Shown here in pieces: positions 51,546-60,352 of a stretch of 64,000 bases of DNA; position 1 is the stretch's first letter, and every line of letters starts with the position of its first letter. The DNA comes from Nocardioides humi (GTDB lineage Bacteria > Actinomycetota > Actinomycetes > Propionibacteriales > Nocardioidaceae). The notes under the pieces are model-generated. The model was not told the DNA's origin. It searched no databases and saw only the letters and a program-made list of their open reading frames with translations. The position numbers and the translations under genes are program-made. The DNA lies in the NCBI RefSeq assembly GCF_006494775.1, contig NZ_CP041146.1, positions 3,038,001 to 3,102,000 of the forward strand, in the 5' to 3' direction.

Positions 51546-52694
51546 ATGCTCGAGGATGTAGGCGTGCGTTCAGTGGGCCTCTTCGCCGGCATCGGCGGCT
51601 TCGAGCTCGGCCTGCAGCGTGCTGGCATCGATACCGAGATGCTCTGCGAGTACTGGGAACCCGCATCGGCTGTCCTGAAAAAGCGATTCGACACTGAGGT
51701 CGTAGGCGACATCTGCGAGCTCCGATCGATTCCGAAGGTCGACGTCGTGACAGCCGGCTTTCCCTGCACTGACCTGAGCCAGGTGGGCCGAACAGCAGGG
51801 ATCGACGGATCGGAGTCCGGACTCGTGCGAGAGGCATTCCGGCTCATCGAGGGTGCTCCGCCGACCTGGGTGGTGCTCGAGAACGTCCCGAACATGTTGA
51901 ACCTGTGGGGCGGGACGGCGATGACATTCATCGCCGACTGGTTCGAGGAGCGGGGCTGGAACTGGGCGTACCGAACAGTCGACTCGCAGCACTTCGGCCT
52001 CCGGCAGCGACGGCGACGAGTCTTCCTCGTCGCGTCGAAGTCTGAAGACCCCAGAGGTGTGCTGTTCGCCGACGAGGCCGGATCGCCACTCCAACGTGCC
52101 GGCCACTCGGCCTATGGCTTCTACTGGACCGAGGGCAATCGAGGGCTCGGCTGGGGTGACGGCGTCACGCCGACCCTGAAGGGGGGATCAAAGCTCGGGA
52201 TCGCCTCACCCCCCGCTGTGTGGCGGGTCGGGGGGGAGGTCGGACAAGCCATTGCACGTCCGAGCATTCGCTCAGGTGAACGCCTTCAGGGCTTCCGCGC
52301 CGGCTGGACCGATCTCGGCGCCAGGGACGGCGTTCGATGGAAGATGGTGGGCAACGCTGTCTCAGTGCCGGTTGCGGCCTGGATCGGGCGAGGGATCGTC
52401 GACCCTCGACCGCTCGTCGACCTGCCTCGGCGTCAGTTGGACGTCGGGCGACGCTGGCCAAGCGCCGCGAGTTCAGCCGGCGGAGTCCGGGAGGAGTGGG
52501 CACTCTCCGAACGCCCGTTTGCCGCCCGGCCCCGGCAGACGCTCGGGGCCGTCCTCGACGAGTACGGGGCGGAACCTCTCAGCCTCAACGCGACCCGGGG
52601 CTTCACGAGCCGGTTGGTGGCGAGCAACCTGCGCCGGCGCCCGGACTTCGTCGAGGAGCTCCGCGCACACATCGAGCACATGTCGACGGCCTGA
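51546..52694 (+). CDS. drmMII: DNA (cytosine-5-)-methyltransferase, DrmMII-like
   Basis: A 382-residue C5-methyltransferase. Motif I is VGLFAGIGGFELGLQRAGID. Motif IV is TAGFPCTDLSQVGR, with catalytic Cys74. Motif VI is VVLENVPNML. Motif VIII is GLRQRRRRVFLVAS. Motif X is MVGNAVSVPVA. The target-recognition region between VIII and X is short (~90 residues), and an extra ~80 residues follow motif X. It lies 27 bp after drmC on the same strand, so it is probably in the operon. A m5C methylase is the marker of class 2 DISARM and is not part of the basic class 1 set present here. ATG 51546 or GTG 51564 could be the start. Confidence 0.9.
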   Translation: MLEDVGVRSVGLFAGIGGFELGLQRAGIDTEMLCEYWEPASAVLKKRFDTEVVGDICELRSIPKVDVVTAGFPCTDLSQVGRTAGIDGSESGLVREAFRLIEGAPPTWVVLENVPNMLNLWGGTAMTFIADWFEERGWNWAYRTVDSQHFGLRQRRRRVFLVASKSEDPRGVLFADEAGSPLQRAGHSAYGFYWTEGNRGLGWGDGVTPTLKGGSKLGIASPPAVWRVGGEVGQAIARPSIRSGERLQGFRAGWTDLGARDGVRWKMVGNAVSVPVAAWIGRGIVDPRPLVDLPRRQLDVGRRWPSAASSAGGVREEWALSERPFAARPRQTLGAVLDEYGAEPLSLNATRGFTSRLVASNLRRRPDFVEELRAHIEHMSTA

Positions 52695-53113
52695 TGCCCG
52701 AACCGCTCGACGATGTCGTACGCCGCCGGATGGAAAGTCAGGCGAGGCGCGACACCTCGGTTGAGCTCGAGATCAGGCGACGGCTTCACGCGTTCGGATA
52801 CCGCTATCGGGTCGACTTCCGACTCGAGCCGTCGCTGCGTTGCCGCGGTGACATCGTCTTCACGCGGCGGAAGGTCGTCGTGTTCGTCGACGGGTGCTTC
52901 TGGCACGGCTGTCCGGATCACGCAACAGCGCCGAGGAACAACGCAGAGTGGTGGCGTGAGAAGCTCGCGGCCAATGTCGCACGGGACGAGCGGAACCGTC
53001 GGGCATTGGAAGCACTTGGTTGGGCGGTCATCCGCGTCTGGGAACACGAGGATCCCGACTCAGCCATCTCGCGGATCATCGATGTCCTCGGAGCTGCTCC
53101 GACAGGCGGCTGA
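52694..53113 (+). CDS. vsr: Very short patch repair endonuclease (Vsr)
   Basis: Nicks DNA 5' of the T in G:T mismatches made when 5-methylcytosine deaminates. The 139-residue protein fits the family along its length: MESQARRDTSVELEIRRRLH, GYRYRVDFRL, RGDIVFTRRKVVVFVDGCFW (metal-binding Asp and zinc-site Cys), HGCPDH, EWWREKLAANVARDERNRRA and VIRVWEHED. The start overlaps the methylase stop (TGATG), the usual pairing of vsr with a m5C methyltransferase. Confidence 0.93.
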   Translation: MPEPLDDVVRRRMESQARRDTSVELEIRRRLHAFGYRYRVDFRLEPSLRCRGDIVFTRRKVVVFVDGCFWHGCPDHATAPRNNAEWWREKLAANVARDERNRRALEALGWAVIRVWEHEDPDSAISRIIDVLGAAPTGG

Positions 53114-53131
53114 TGGCTCGCGGCAGTGCCG

Positions 53132-54037
53132 TCACGCCGTTGCCAGGAACGATGCGTAGCGCTCTTCGAGCCGGTCCTTGCTGGGACGGGCGGCTCGGGT
53201 GCGAGGCACGACTGCGAGGGAAGTGTCGTGTACCCCTTGGATGCCGCCCTTCAGCATCCAGCCGTCGACCTCCTCCAAGATGTCCTGACGAACGTGGAGG
53301 GTGAGATCCGGACGAATGCCGAGAATGGAGCTGTCGAATGCTGCGTGGTGGATCTTGCAGAGGCTGAGTCCGTTGGGGACAACCGGCTCACCGTGAGGTT
53401 GACCATCCGCGATGATGTGGGCGGCGTCGAGAAGTTCCGCGTGGCGGATTTTGCAAATCGCGCAGCGACCCTCGTAGGCCAGGAGAACCTGGCTGCGGAA
53501 GACACGCTGATGGAGCCGGCTCTTCGTGAGTCGCTCGACGTATCGGCGAGAGCCCTCGTCGACGACTCGCCCCGGAGTGACGAACCGCTGCCCCTCGTCG
53601 AGAGCAAGGGCGAACTCGAGATTGGTCGGGTCGTCGCCGACTACCCAGACCGGATAGATCGGCTCATACAGGCCAGGTGCAACTCCGACGAACCAGATCA
53701 AAGGAAGATTTTGATCGCGGGCGCGGCGCAGGGCGACGTTCTCGGGGTGTTGGGGATCGCTCCCGCGGTACTTGTAACGCTGTAGACCGTCTGCTCCGAT
53801 CGCGTCGTTGTAGGGCGGGACTTGGTTTGGTGCGGTGAACGTTGTCCTGATCGCCAGAGCTGCGTTCATGCCAGCTGGCTTGCGGATGCCTCGCTGGCGA
53901 TCCATCAAGGGGATCCGGGTGCCGTCAAACTCGAAGCCAGACAGCCAGGCGAAGTCGACTCTCGGCGTCGGCCGGTTGTCGAGCCAATCCATGGCAGCGA
54001 GTCGGATGGCTGCCTCCTCGCCGTAGGAACCACTCAC
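53132..54037 (-). CDS. HNH endonuclease family protein
   Basis: A 301-residue protein, convergent with vsr (18 bp between stops). The N-terminal ~180 residues include PIYPVWVVGDDP and resemble the DNA-recognition part of a group of putative restriction endonucleases. The C-terminal HNH domain has the zinc/catalytic pattern CAICKIRHAELLDAAHIIAD, then NGLSLCKIHHAAFD. It may be a restriction nuclease, for example for modified or unmodified cytosine sites. It could be a partner of the methylase or a separate type IV-like enzyme; sequence does not decide. It starts at GTG 54037. Confidence 0.8.
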   Translation of the reverse strand: MSGSYGEEAAIRLAAMDWLDNRPTPRVDFAWLSGFEFDGTRIPLMDRQRGIRKPAGMNAALAIRTTFTAPNQVPPYNDAIGADGLQRYKYRGSDPQHPENVALRRARDQNLPLIWFVGVAPGLYEPIYPVWVVGDDPTNLEFALALDEGQRFVTPGRVVDEGSRRYVERLTKSRLHQRVFRSQVLLAYEGRCAICKIRHAELLDAAHIIADGQPHGEPVVPNGLSLCKIHHAAFDSSILGIRPDLTLHVRQDILEEVDGWMLKGGIQGVHDTSLAVVPRTRAARPSKDRLEERYASFLATA

Positions 54038-54133
54038 AGTGGGTTTCTAGCACGGCTGAAGGACTCGGCTCTGAGGTACGAGCGCATTGCCCTTGCCGGA
54101 CCAGGAGACCGGCGAGGGAAGGACGCGCCACCG

Positions 54134-54850
54134 TCATGTCGCCAGGTTCCAATCGACGGGCTGTTCTCCGTTAGCAGACAACCAGGCGTTGACCCTGCTG
54201 AACGGCCGTGATCCCTCGAATGGCGGATAACCGCCCGCTGGCCGAGAGACCGATTGCATTGACGGATGGCTTGACGAGAGGATCTTCACGTTCGGTCCGA
54301 GATGCTTGCCCAGGCGCTGAGCTGGGACACCCCAGAGGATGCTCGCGATGGGTCGGCTCGCTGCGTCGGCGGCGATCGCACGTGCCGTCGCGACGATCAG
54401 GGGCCGCCACCATCCGAGGTGGGTTCGCGGCCGGGCTTCCGTGCCCCCGGGCAAGGTCAACGCACGATTCAGCAGCATCACGCCTGCGTCCGTCCACGGC
54501 GTGAGGTCACCGTCATCGCCGACCGTGAACCCGTCTGCTGCGAGCTCTGCGTAGATGTTGATGAGTGAGCCGGGGATCGGTCCACCCGGTCCCGTGGAGA
54601 AGGAGAGTCCGACTGCGTGCTGGGTATTGGGGTAAGGGTCCTTGCCGACGAGAAGTACACGAACGTCGGCCAGTGGTATCTCGAACGCCCGCCAGATTCG
54701 GTCGGGGGCCGGCAGGGTCGGACTTGCATTCGCTACCTTCGTCAGGCAGGCGTCGACCTTGTCGTCGATCTTGGAATCGGCCGCGCGCAGCGCATCTATC
54801 CAGTCGTCGGCGATCCGATAGTCCTGGGCGAGCTGGTCCAGCTGCTTCAC
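54134..54850 (-). CDS. Uracil-DNA glycosylase family protein
   Basis: A 238-residue member of the UDG superfamily, resembling family 1. The water-activating loop reads VRVLLVGKDPYPNTQHAVGL, with GKDPYP in place of the canonical GQDPYH. Other blocks are AGVMLLNRALTLPGG and the intercalation loop ILSSSHPSMQSVSR. The substituted His/Gln suggests altered specificity or rate. Uracil and thymine arise by deamination of cytosine and 5-methylcytosine, so a glycosylase next to vsr and a m5C methylase may protect the genome from the system's own marks. That link is inference. It starts at GTG 54850. Confidence 0.82.
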   Translation of the reverse strand: MKQLDQLAQDYRIADDWIDALRAADSKIDDKVDACLTKVANASPTLPAPDRIWRAFEIPLADVRVLLVGKDPYPNTQHAVGLSFSTGPGGPIPGSLINIYAELAADGFTVGDDGDLTPWTDAGVMLLNRALTLPGGTEARPRTHLGWWRPLIVATARAIAADAASRPIASILWGVPAQRLGKHLGPNVKILSSSHPSMQSVSRPAGGYPPFEGSRPFSRVNAWLSANGEQPVDWNLAT

Positions 54851-55144
54851 CGGATCAGGCTATGGCAGCTCCGGAATCGGAGCCGAACGACGGCGTGAAA
54901 TGGTTCCACGTGGCAACCTCGTCAGGTTCAACCGCGGGAGTATCAGCCGGGTCATCCACTCCTTTCGACAGCATCCAACGATCTTGCGCCACCTTTGCTG
55001 TGACGACCGTTGACGAGCCTGAAAATCCGTACCCCATCAGGCGATCGAAGTCTCCCAACCCGGCGGCACGCATGCTACGAAGGTCCGTAGAAGGTCCGTC
55101 CCCCGGGGACGGACCAGCGTCATTTCAGGGGTCTTTGACGAGAC
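54851..55144. other. Intergenic region before the relaxase, with palindrome
   Basis: Divergent promoter region for the glycosylase and relaxase genes. It holds the inverted repeat GGTCCGTCCCC (55093-55103) / GGGGACGGACC (55105-55115), preceded by another GGTCCGT copy at 55082-55088. A 72-codon minus-strand frame (54855-55073) exists but has no recognisable similarity. The repeats might be an operator or part of a transfer origin, which often lies beside the relaxase gene. Confidence 0.45.
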
Positions 55145-57821
55145 GTGACGGGCGGTGACGGCCACAGCATGCACGGTGGAGTGAAGTTCTACCGCGGGTC
55201 CGCAGCCGCCGCGCGCTCCTACGTCGAGGCCGACCACTCGCGCGCCGACGACTACTACCTCGCCGAAGGCAGCGGCGTCGCCGAGCACTACGCCGTCACC
55301 GTCGGCGCCGATGGCGTGCACAGCGAACGACGTCCCGACCTCGACGGTGCGAGCTACGAACGCTGGGTCGCCGGGTACGACGTCGCCACCGGCCACGCGA
55401 AGGGTCGACTGCGCAACGACGACCACGCCCTCCGCTTCGTCGAGGTCGTCGTCAACGGACCCAAGACCTGGTCGCTCGCCGCCGCGCTCCACCCCGACAT
55501 CGCCGACGCCTACGAGGACGCGCAGACGCGCGCGGCCGGCGAGGTCATCAGCTGGGTCGCGCAGCACGCGACGACGCGTGTCGGACCACGCGGCCGACAG
55601 GTCCAGGTGCCGGTCAAAAAGATCGAGGCCGCGCTCGTCCGGCACTACACCTCCCGCGCCGGCGACCCGCACCGACACCTCCACCTCCAGATCAACGCCC
55701 GCGTCTTCGCGCGTGGCGCGTGGCGGGGCCTCCACTCCGTCGGCGTCGTCGACTCCATCGAGGCCCTCAACGGCATCGGCCACGCCGCTGTCATGTGCGA
55801 CCCGCAGTTCCGCGCGGCACTCGCCGCCCGCGGTTACACGCTGGGCGACGACGGAGAGATCAACGAGCTCGCGCCGTACGTCGGTCGCTTCAGCCACCGC
55901 GCGTCGCAGATCGCGCGCAACGTCGACCGCTACGAGGCCGAGTGGCGAGCCGAACGTCGCGGTGAGGAACCGGGTCCGAAGCTGCGACGGTCCTGGGATC
56001 GGCGTGCGTGGGCCGACGCCCGGCCGGACAAGGTCGTCCCGGCGAGTGGCGCCGATCTGGTCAACCGATGGAACGAGGAGCTGCACGACCTCGGTTTCCG
56101 GCCCCCGGTCGAACCGGCCCAGATGAGTGCGACCGCCATCGGCCGGCTGCGACGCGACGCCGCCGTCGACCTCGTCGTCACCAGACTCGGAGCGCGGCGG
56201 TCCTCATGGAATGCAGCTGACATCCGGGGCGAGGTCGAGAAGCTCATCGCCGCGGTCGGCATCGTTGCCGACCGCGGTGCGCGCACGGAGCTTGCCGAGG
56301 GCCTCACTGTGCGAGCGGTCGCTGCGTGCCGACCGCTACGTGAACGCGCCGACGTCCCCGGGCACATCCGGAATCTCACTTCCGGTCGTGTGCTCGACGT
56401 CGAGGCCAAGCTGATCGACGTCATGGCAGCGCGCGCAGCAGCCGGTCCGACGAGAAGCCCGCGTCGGAGGAACCGACCATCTCGGCGCCGCGCAGCGGGA
56501 CGTCGTGGCTGCTCTGGCCGGCGACGCAGGCGTACTCGTTATCGAAGGCCCGGCCGGCACCGGCAAGACCACCACCCTCGCCGCCGCACGCCGTGCCCTC
56601 GACGGGCAGGACCGACGACTCGTCGTTGTCACGCCGACCCTGAAGGCCGCGCAGGCCGCGCAGCAGCAGGTCGGCGCCGATGCGTTCTCCGCCGCCTGGC
56701 TCATCCACCAACATGGCTTTCGATGGGACGAGGACGGTCATTGGTCACGTGTCGACGCCGACCCCGATCGCCGCGCGCGACTGCTGCCCGGCGACGTACT
56801 GCTCGTCGACGAAGCCGGGATGCTCGACCAGGACACCGCCCGCGCCCTGTTCGCGATCGCGGACCGAGCGCACGCGACCGTCGCGCTCCTCGGCGACCGC
56901 CACCAACTGCCCGCCGTCGGCCGCGGCGGCGTGCTCGACCTCGCCGCACGGTGGGCACCACCCGAAGCTCACCTTGAACTCGAGTCGGTGCATCGCTTCG
57001 CCGACGAGAGGTACGCCGATCTCAGCCTCCTCATGCGCACAGGGGAACGGTCCGGTGAGGTCTTCGACGCCCTCCTCGCCCGCGGCGAAGTCGTCGTCCA
57101 CTCCACCGAGCTCGAACGCACAGCCGAAGTTGCAGCACTCGGCGACGACCTCATCATCGCGGACACCCGCGAACAGGTCGCAGCCATCAACGCCATGATC
57201 AGGGACCGCCGCCAGGTCGCTGGTGAGCGGACTGGTGAGCACAGCGGTGAGCCGATCACTCGCCGTGGTGAGCGGATCGGCCTCGGCGACCGCGTAGCCA
57301 CCCGCCGCAACGATCGCGACCTCGGCGTCGCCAATCGCGACGTCTGGACCGTCGTCGGTACCGGTGACGACGGCAGCCTGGTCGTCGCCGGCCGCGCCGG
57401 CCAACGGGTGCTGCCCAGGGACTACGTCAGCGACCACATCGAGCTGGCCTTCGCATCCACTGCATACGGCGCCCAGGGCGAGACCGTCAACTCCGCACAC
57501 CTGATCGTCGGCGAGAGCACCGGCGCGGCATCGGCGTACGTCGGCATGACCCGAGGCCGCCACCACAACGTCGCGCACCTGGTCGCCGACTCCGTCGAGG
57601 ACGCGCGCCGGCAATGGATCGACGTCTTCAACCGCGACCGCGCCGACCTCGGACCCGGCCACGCCGCGACCCGCGTCGACGAGGCCATCGACCGCTACGG
57701 CTCCCAGGCAGCGCCGAGCAGCGCGGCTCACCAAGCCGCGGCCCTGGCCGCGAGTCAGCGCCGCACGGAGCACCAGCCGCCGTACACGAGCCGCCCGCCC
57801 GGACCCGGCGTCCGCCGCTGA
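55145..57821 (+). pseudogene. MobF-family relaxase with TraI-like helicase (frameshifted)
   Basis: Conjugative relaxase of ~890 residues over two frames. The N-terminal TrwC domain has an early Tyr pair (RADDYYLAEGSG), LRNDDHALRFVEVVVNGPKT and the three-His metal site PHRHLHLQINAR (His176, 178, 180). The helicase half has Walker A VIEGPAGTGKTTTLAAARRA, Walker B VLLVDEAGMLDQDT and the late UvrD-like block YGAQGETVNSAHL. The frames switch at about 56430-56445, in a GC-repeat stretch; a 1-base gain or 2-base loss explains it. All catalytic motifs remain, so this could be a sequencing error or recent decay. An alternative start is ATG 55169. This gene makes the island a mobilisable element. Confidence 0.82.
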
Positions 57822-57966
57822 CCAATTCGTCCGCCAGTGATCGCTGCGGACCTCGTCCAGCACATAGGTGACTGGAAGAGACCGCAGATGTCCGATCCAA
57901 GGCGGTCGCGGTTGCTTCTCCCGACGTGAGCGCCAACCGGGTGCTCACGACACCAAGGAGATCGAG

Positions 57967-58179
57967 ATGACGATCAAACCGCTGGGCGTCCCCGACGAAT
58001 GGGACGACAACCACATCCTCATGTTCGAGGAGTTCTGCGCGTTCATCCGTACGCCGCAACGCACCGTCCGCGAGTGGCGCCGCCTCAAGCGCGGCCCGCG
58101 CTGGTGGCGCTTCAACGGCAACGGCCGCCTCTACACGACCGTCGCCGAGCTGCGCCGCTTCCTCAAGGCCGGTGAGTGA
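57967..58179 (+). CDS. Small HTH DNA-binding protein (MerR/excisionase-like)
   Basis: A 70-residue protein beginning MTIKPLGVPDEWDDNHILMF. The segment FCAFIRTPQRTVREWRRLKR and GRLYTTVAELRRFL has the helix-turn-helix-wing pattern of the excisionase/MerR-like HTH_17 family. ATG 57967 follows CAAGGAGATCGAG. Its stop overlaps the next small HTH gene. Such proteins often control excision or transfer genes of integrative elements. Confidence 0.7.
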   Translation: MTIKPLGVPDEWDDNHILMFEEFCAFIRTPQRTVREWRRLKRGPRWWRFNGNGRLYTTVAELRRFLKAGE

Positions 58180-58390
58180 GATGGCCGCGACCGTCGGACC
58201 CACCGACGAGCGACCCCGGTGGCTGAGCATCACCGGCGCCGCTCTCTGGGTGAGCCTCTCGGCCAAGACCATTCGCCGCAAGATCGCCGCCGGCGAGCTG
58301 CGCGCCTACCGCTGCGGCAAGACCATCCGAATCAAGACCGACGACCTGGAGGCGATGATGCGGCCGGTGCCATCGGCGAAGGACTGGTGA
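58172..58390 (+). CDS. Helix-turn-helix domain protein, excisionase-like
   Basis: A 72-residue protein with the HTH_17/excisionase pattern WLSITGAALWVSLSAKTIRR, then KIAAGELRAYRCGKTIRIKT and DDLEAMM. It starts at GTG 58172, or at ATG 58181 which gives 69 residues. It overlaps the preceding HTH gene by 8 bp. Two adjacent excisionase-like genes and no integrase suggest the recombinase gene was lost or lies elsewhere. Confidence 0.72.
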   Translation: MSEMAATVGPTDERPRWLSITGAALWVSLSAKTIRRKIAAGELRAYRCGKTIRIKTDDLEAMMRPVPSAKDW

Positions 58391-58469
58391 GCGTCGGCGG
58401 AAACCGGTCGCCCGCGCGCCGAGGGTTTGTGATCCTGATTCCTCCACGCGACCTGGTTGGAGGAAGGAC

Positions 58470-59244
58470 ATGAGCACCGTCGCGCTCGCGGGCGACTGGC
58501 ACGGCAACACCCGCTGGGCACTCGCGCGCATCGCCGACGTCGCCGAGCGCGGTGTCGCGCTGATCCTTCACCTGGGCGACTTCGGCATCTGGCCAGGCAC
58601 CTCGGGGCGGACGTACCTCGACCGGCTGGAAGACGCCTGCACCGAGCACGGCGTCGGCATCTGGGTGACGCCCGGAAACCACGAGGACTGGGGACGTCTC
58701 ACTCGCCTGTGGGCCGACTCCGCTCACGCCGGCCAGCCGCTCCACCTCACCAAGCACATCGCCGTGCTTCCGCGCGGCTACCGCTTCGAGCTGGAGGGCC
58801 GCACCTTCGTCTCCCTCGGCGGTGCGCCCTCGGTCGACCTGGCCAAACCGGAGCCGCGGCGTCGACTGGTGGCCCGAGGAGATGATCACGCCGGAGGACG
58901 TCAAGGCTGTCGTCGCCGGCGGGTACGCCGACGTCATGCTCGCCCACGACGCCCCGCTCGCGCCCTACGAGGTCGACCGCGTTGCCTACATCCGCACTAA
59001 CAACGAATGGGGCTGGCCCGATCGCGCACTGGCCTACGCGCGCGTCGGAGCCGAGCGGATGCACGACGCCTTCCTCGGCGTCGCGCCCCGACTCTTCGCG
59101 CACGGCCATTACCACGTCTCCGGCGAGACGACGGTCGAGCTGCCTGGGCGCGACTACGACACTCGGATTTGGTCGCTCAACTGCGACGGGGTCGGCGGCA
59201 ACGTCCGATTCCTCGACCTCACCACGCTCAGCGAGTCAGGGTAG
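58470..59244 (+). pseudogene. Calcineurin-like metallophosphoesterase (frameshifted)
   Basis: About 257 residues across two frames. The first frame has the metal-binding motifs GDWHGNTRWA, LILHLGDFG and TPGNHEDWG. The second has MLAHDAPLAP and the last metal ligand in FAHGHYHVSGE. They join near 58850: removing one C from CCAAACCGGAG gives a smooth VDLAK-RSRGVDWWPEE. All five phosphoesterase motifs survive, so the break is minor and possibly a sequencing error. Substrate is unknown. Confidence 0.75.
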
Positions 59245-59413
59245 TCGTCACGTGGACGTCCCCGATCCGACCCAGTCAGGTCTGCCAGGTCGTCGATCGC
59301 CGGGCGATGTCGTAGACAGCATCGACCTCGCGCGGCGACAAACGATGCGGCTGGGACAACAGATGGTGGCTGATCCGACGGCGGGTCACGACGACGACAG
59401 CGCCGTCCTCGGG

Positions 59414-60199
59414 TTAAGCGCGGATCTTGAAGCCCTTCCGGGCTCCCATCACCGCGATCACACCGGCTGCGGTCACCGGGAAGCCGGCATGTTCGGTAAG
59501 GAGTCGCGCGGCCCGTCGCGCCTCGTGCCGGCTGTTGCGGATGTACGGCACTCGCTGCCCGTTGACCATGAACGTGTCACCACCCACCCAGATCGATGCG
59601 TTCGGATGGTGCTTCGCGTTGACGGTGAAGACGCCGGGCGGGCCGACCACGACATGGTCGATGTCAGAGCCGCGCTCGCCCACGCGTACGGCGTGCAGGA
59701 CCCGCCACGCCGGTCCGAGGGCCAGGAGCTGGGCGGCGACGGCTTCCTCGCCGTCGGCACCGATCCGCCACGCGCGTTCCTCGGTGCGGGCGCCGACGAG
59801 CCGTGAGAGCACATGCTTGAACGTGCCTTGTGCCTCGCGCTCCGCCATCGCGCGCTCCCGTGCAGCGGCTCCTGCACGGTTCGCACTGAGGTCGTGCCAT
59901 GCGGGCGGCGAAGGGGCAGCGGGCATCGTTGGGGCTGGGTGTGGAGGGTTCGGCGGCGTGGTGGGTGGCTCGGATGGCGCCGGTTCCGGGGGCGCAGTCG
60001 GTGCTCGCGACGCCTGGTGTTCAGTGATTGCCTGCTGCGGTAGTGGCAGGTTCGACGGATCATCGGAGTGGTAGCGACACGTCTTCACGTCGTAGTACCC
60101 AAGTGCCGTCCCGCCCGGCGTCACGGCGTACAGCCGCTCGTGGCCGTATCTGGCCCACCGTCGCACGATCCAGTCGGTCACCAGTGCCTCCCTGCTCAT
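59414..60199 (-). CDS. NERD (nuclease-related) domain protein
   Basis: A 261-residue protein. The N-terminus (~1-45) is WIVRRWARYGHERLYAVTPG. A strongly Pro-rich linker (about 60-100) follows, then an Ala/Arg-rich helical segment. The NERD domain is at ~145-250: GADGEEAVAAQLLALGPAWR, GSDIDHVVVGPPGVFTVNAK (PD-(D/E)xK-like Asp and Lys), then YIRNSRHEARRAARLL. ATG 60199 was chosen because the upstream frame is unconserved. NERD proteins are widespread in mobile elements; activity is unproven. Confidence 0.78.
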   Translation of the reverse strand: MSREALVTDWIVRRWARYGHERLYAVTPGGTALGYYDVKTCRYHSDDPSNLPLPQQAITEHQASRAPTAPPEPAPSEPPTTPPNPPHPAPTMPAAPSPPAWHDLSANRAGAAARERAMAEREAQGTFKHVLSRLVGARTEERAWRIGADGEEAVAAQLLALGPAWRVLHAVRVGERGSDIDHVVVGPPGVFTVNAKHHPNASIWVGGDTFMVNGQRVPYIRNSRHEARRAARLLTEHAGFPVTAAGVIAVMGARKGFKIRA

Positions 60200-60294
60200 G
60201 ACGGAGAGTGCTACCAAGAGCGCGAGAGCGGAGCGGAATCGCCGACACCGACGTTGCTCGAGCACCTACTCCGTCACTTGCAGGTTCCGGGAAA

Positions 60295-60352
60295 CCTAGT
60301 TCTCCCACTAGGATTACTGCAATCCCTTGCTAACAACTAGGAATAACGCAAT
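60295..60352. promoter_or_regulatory. Repeated operator before the HTH/nucleotidyltransferase pair
   Basis: CCTAGT (60295-60300) and ACTAGG (60307-60312) form an inverted repeat. ACTAGGATTACTGCAAT (60307-60323) is repeated with a few changes as ACTAGGAATAACGCAAT (60336-60352), whose end overlaps the start codon. The 29-bp spacing of the direct repeats and their place suggest autoregulation by the first gene product. Confidence 0.6.

Noticed and set aside
54855..55073. 72-codon minus-strand frame before the glycosylase gene
   Set aside because: No recognisable motif, no clear ribosome binding site, and it covers the likely divergent promoter region.
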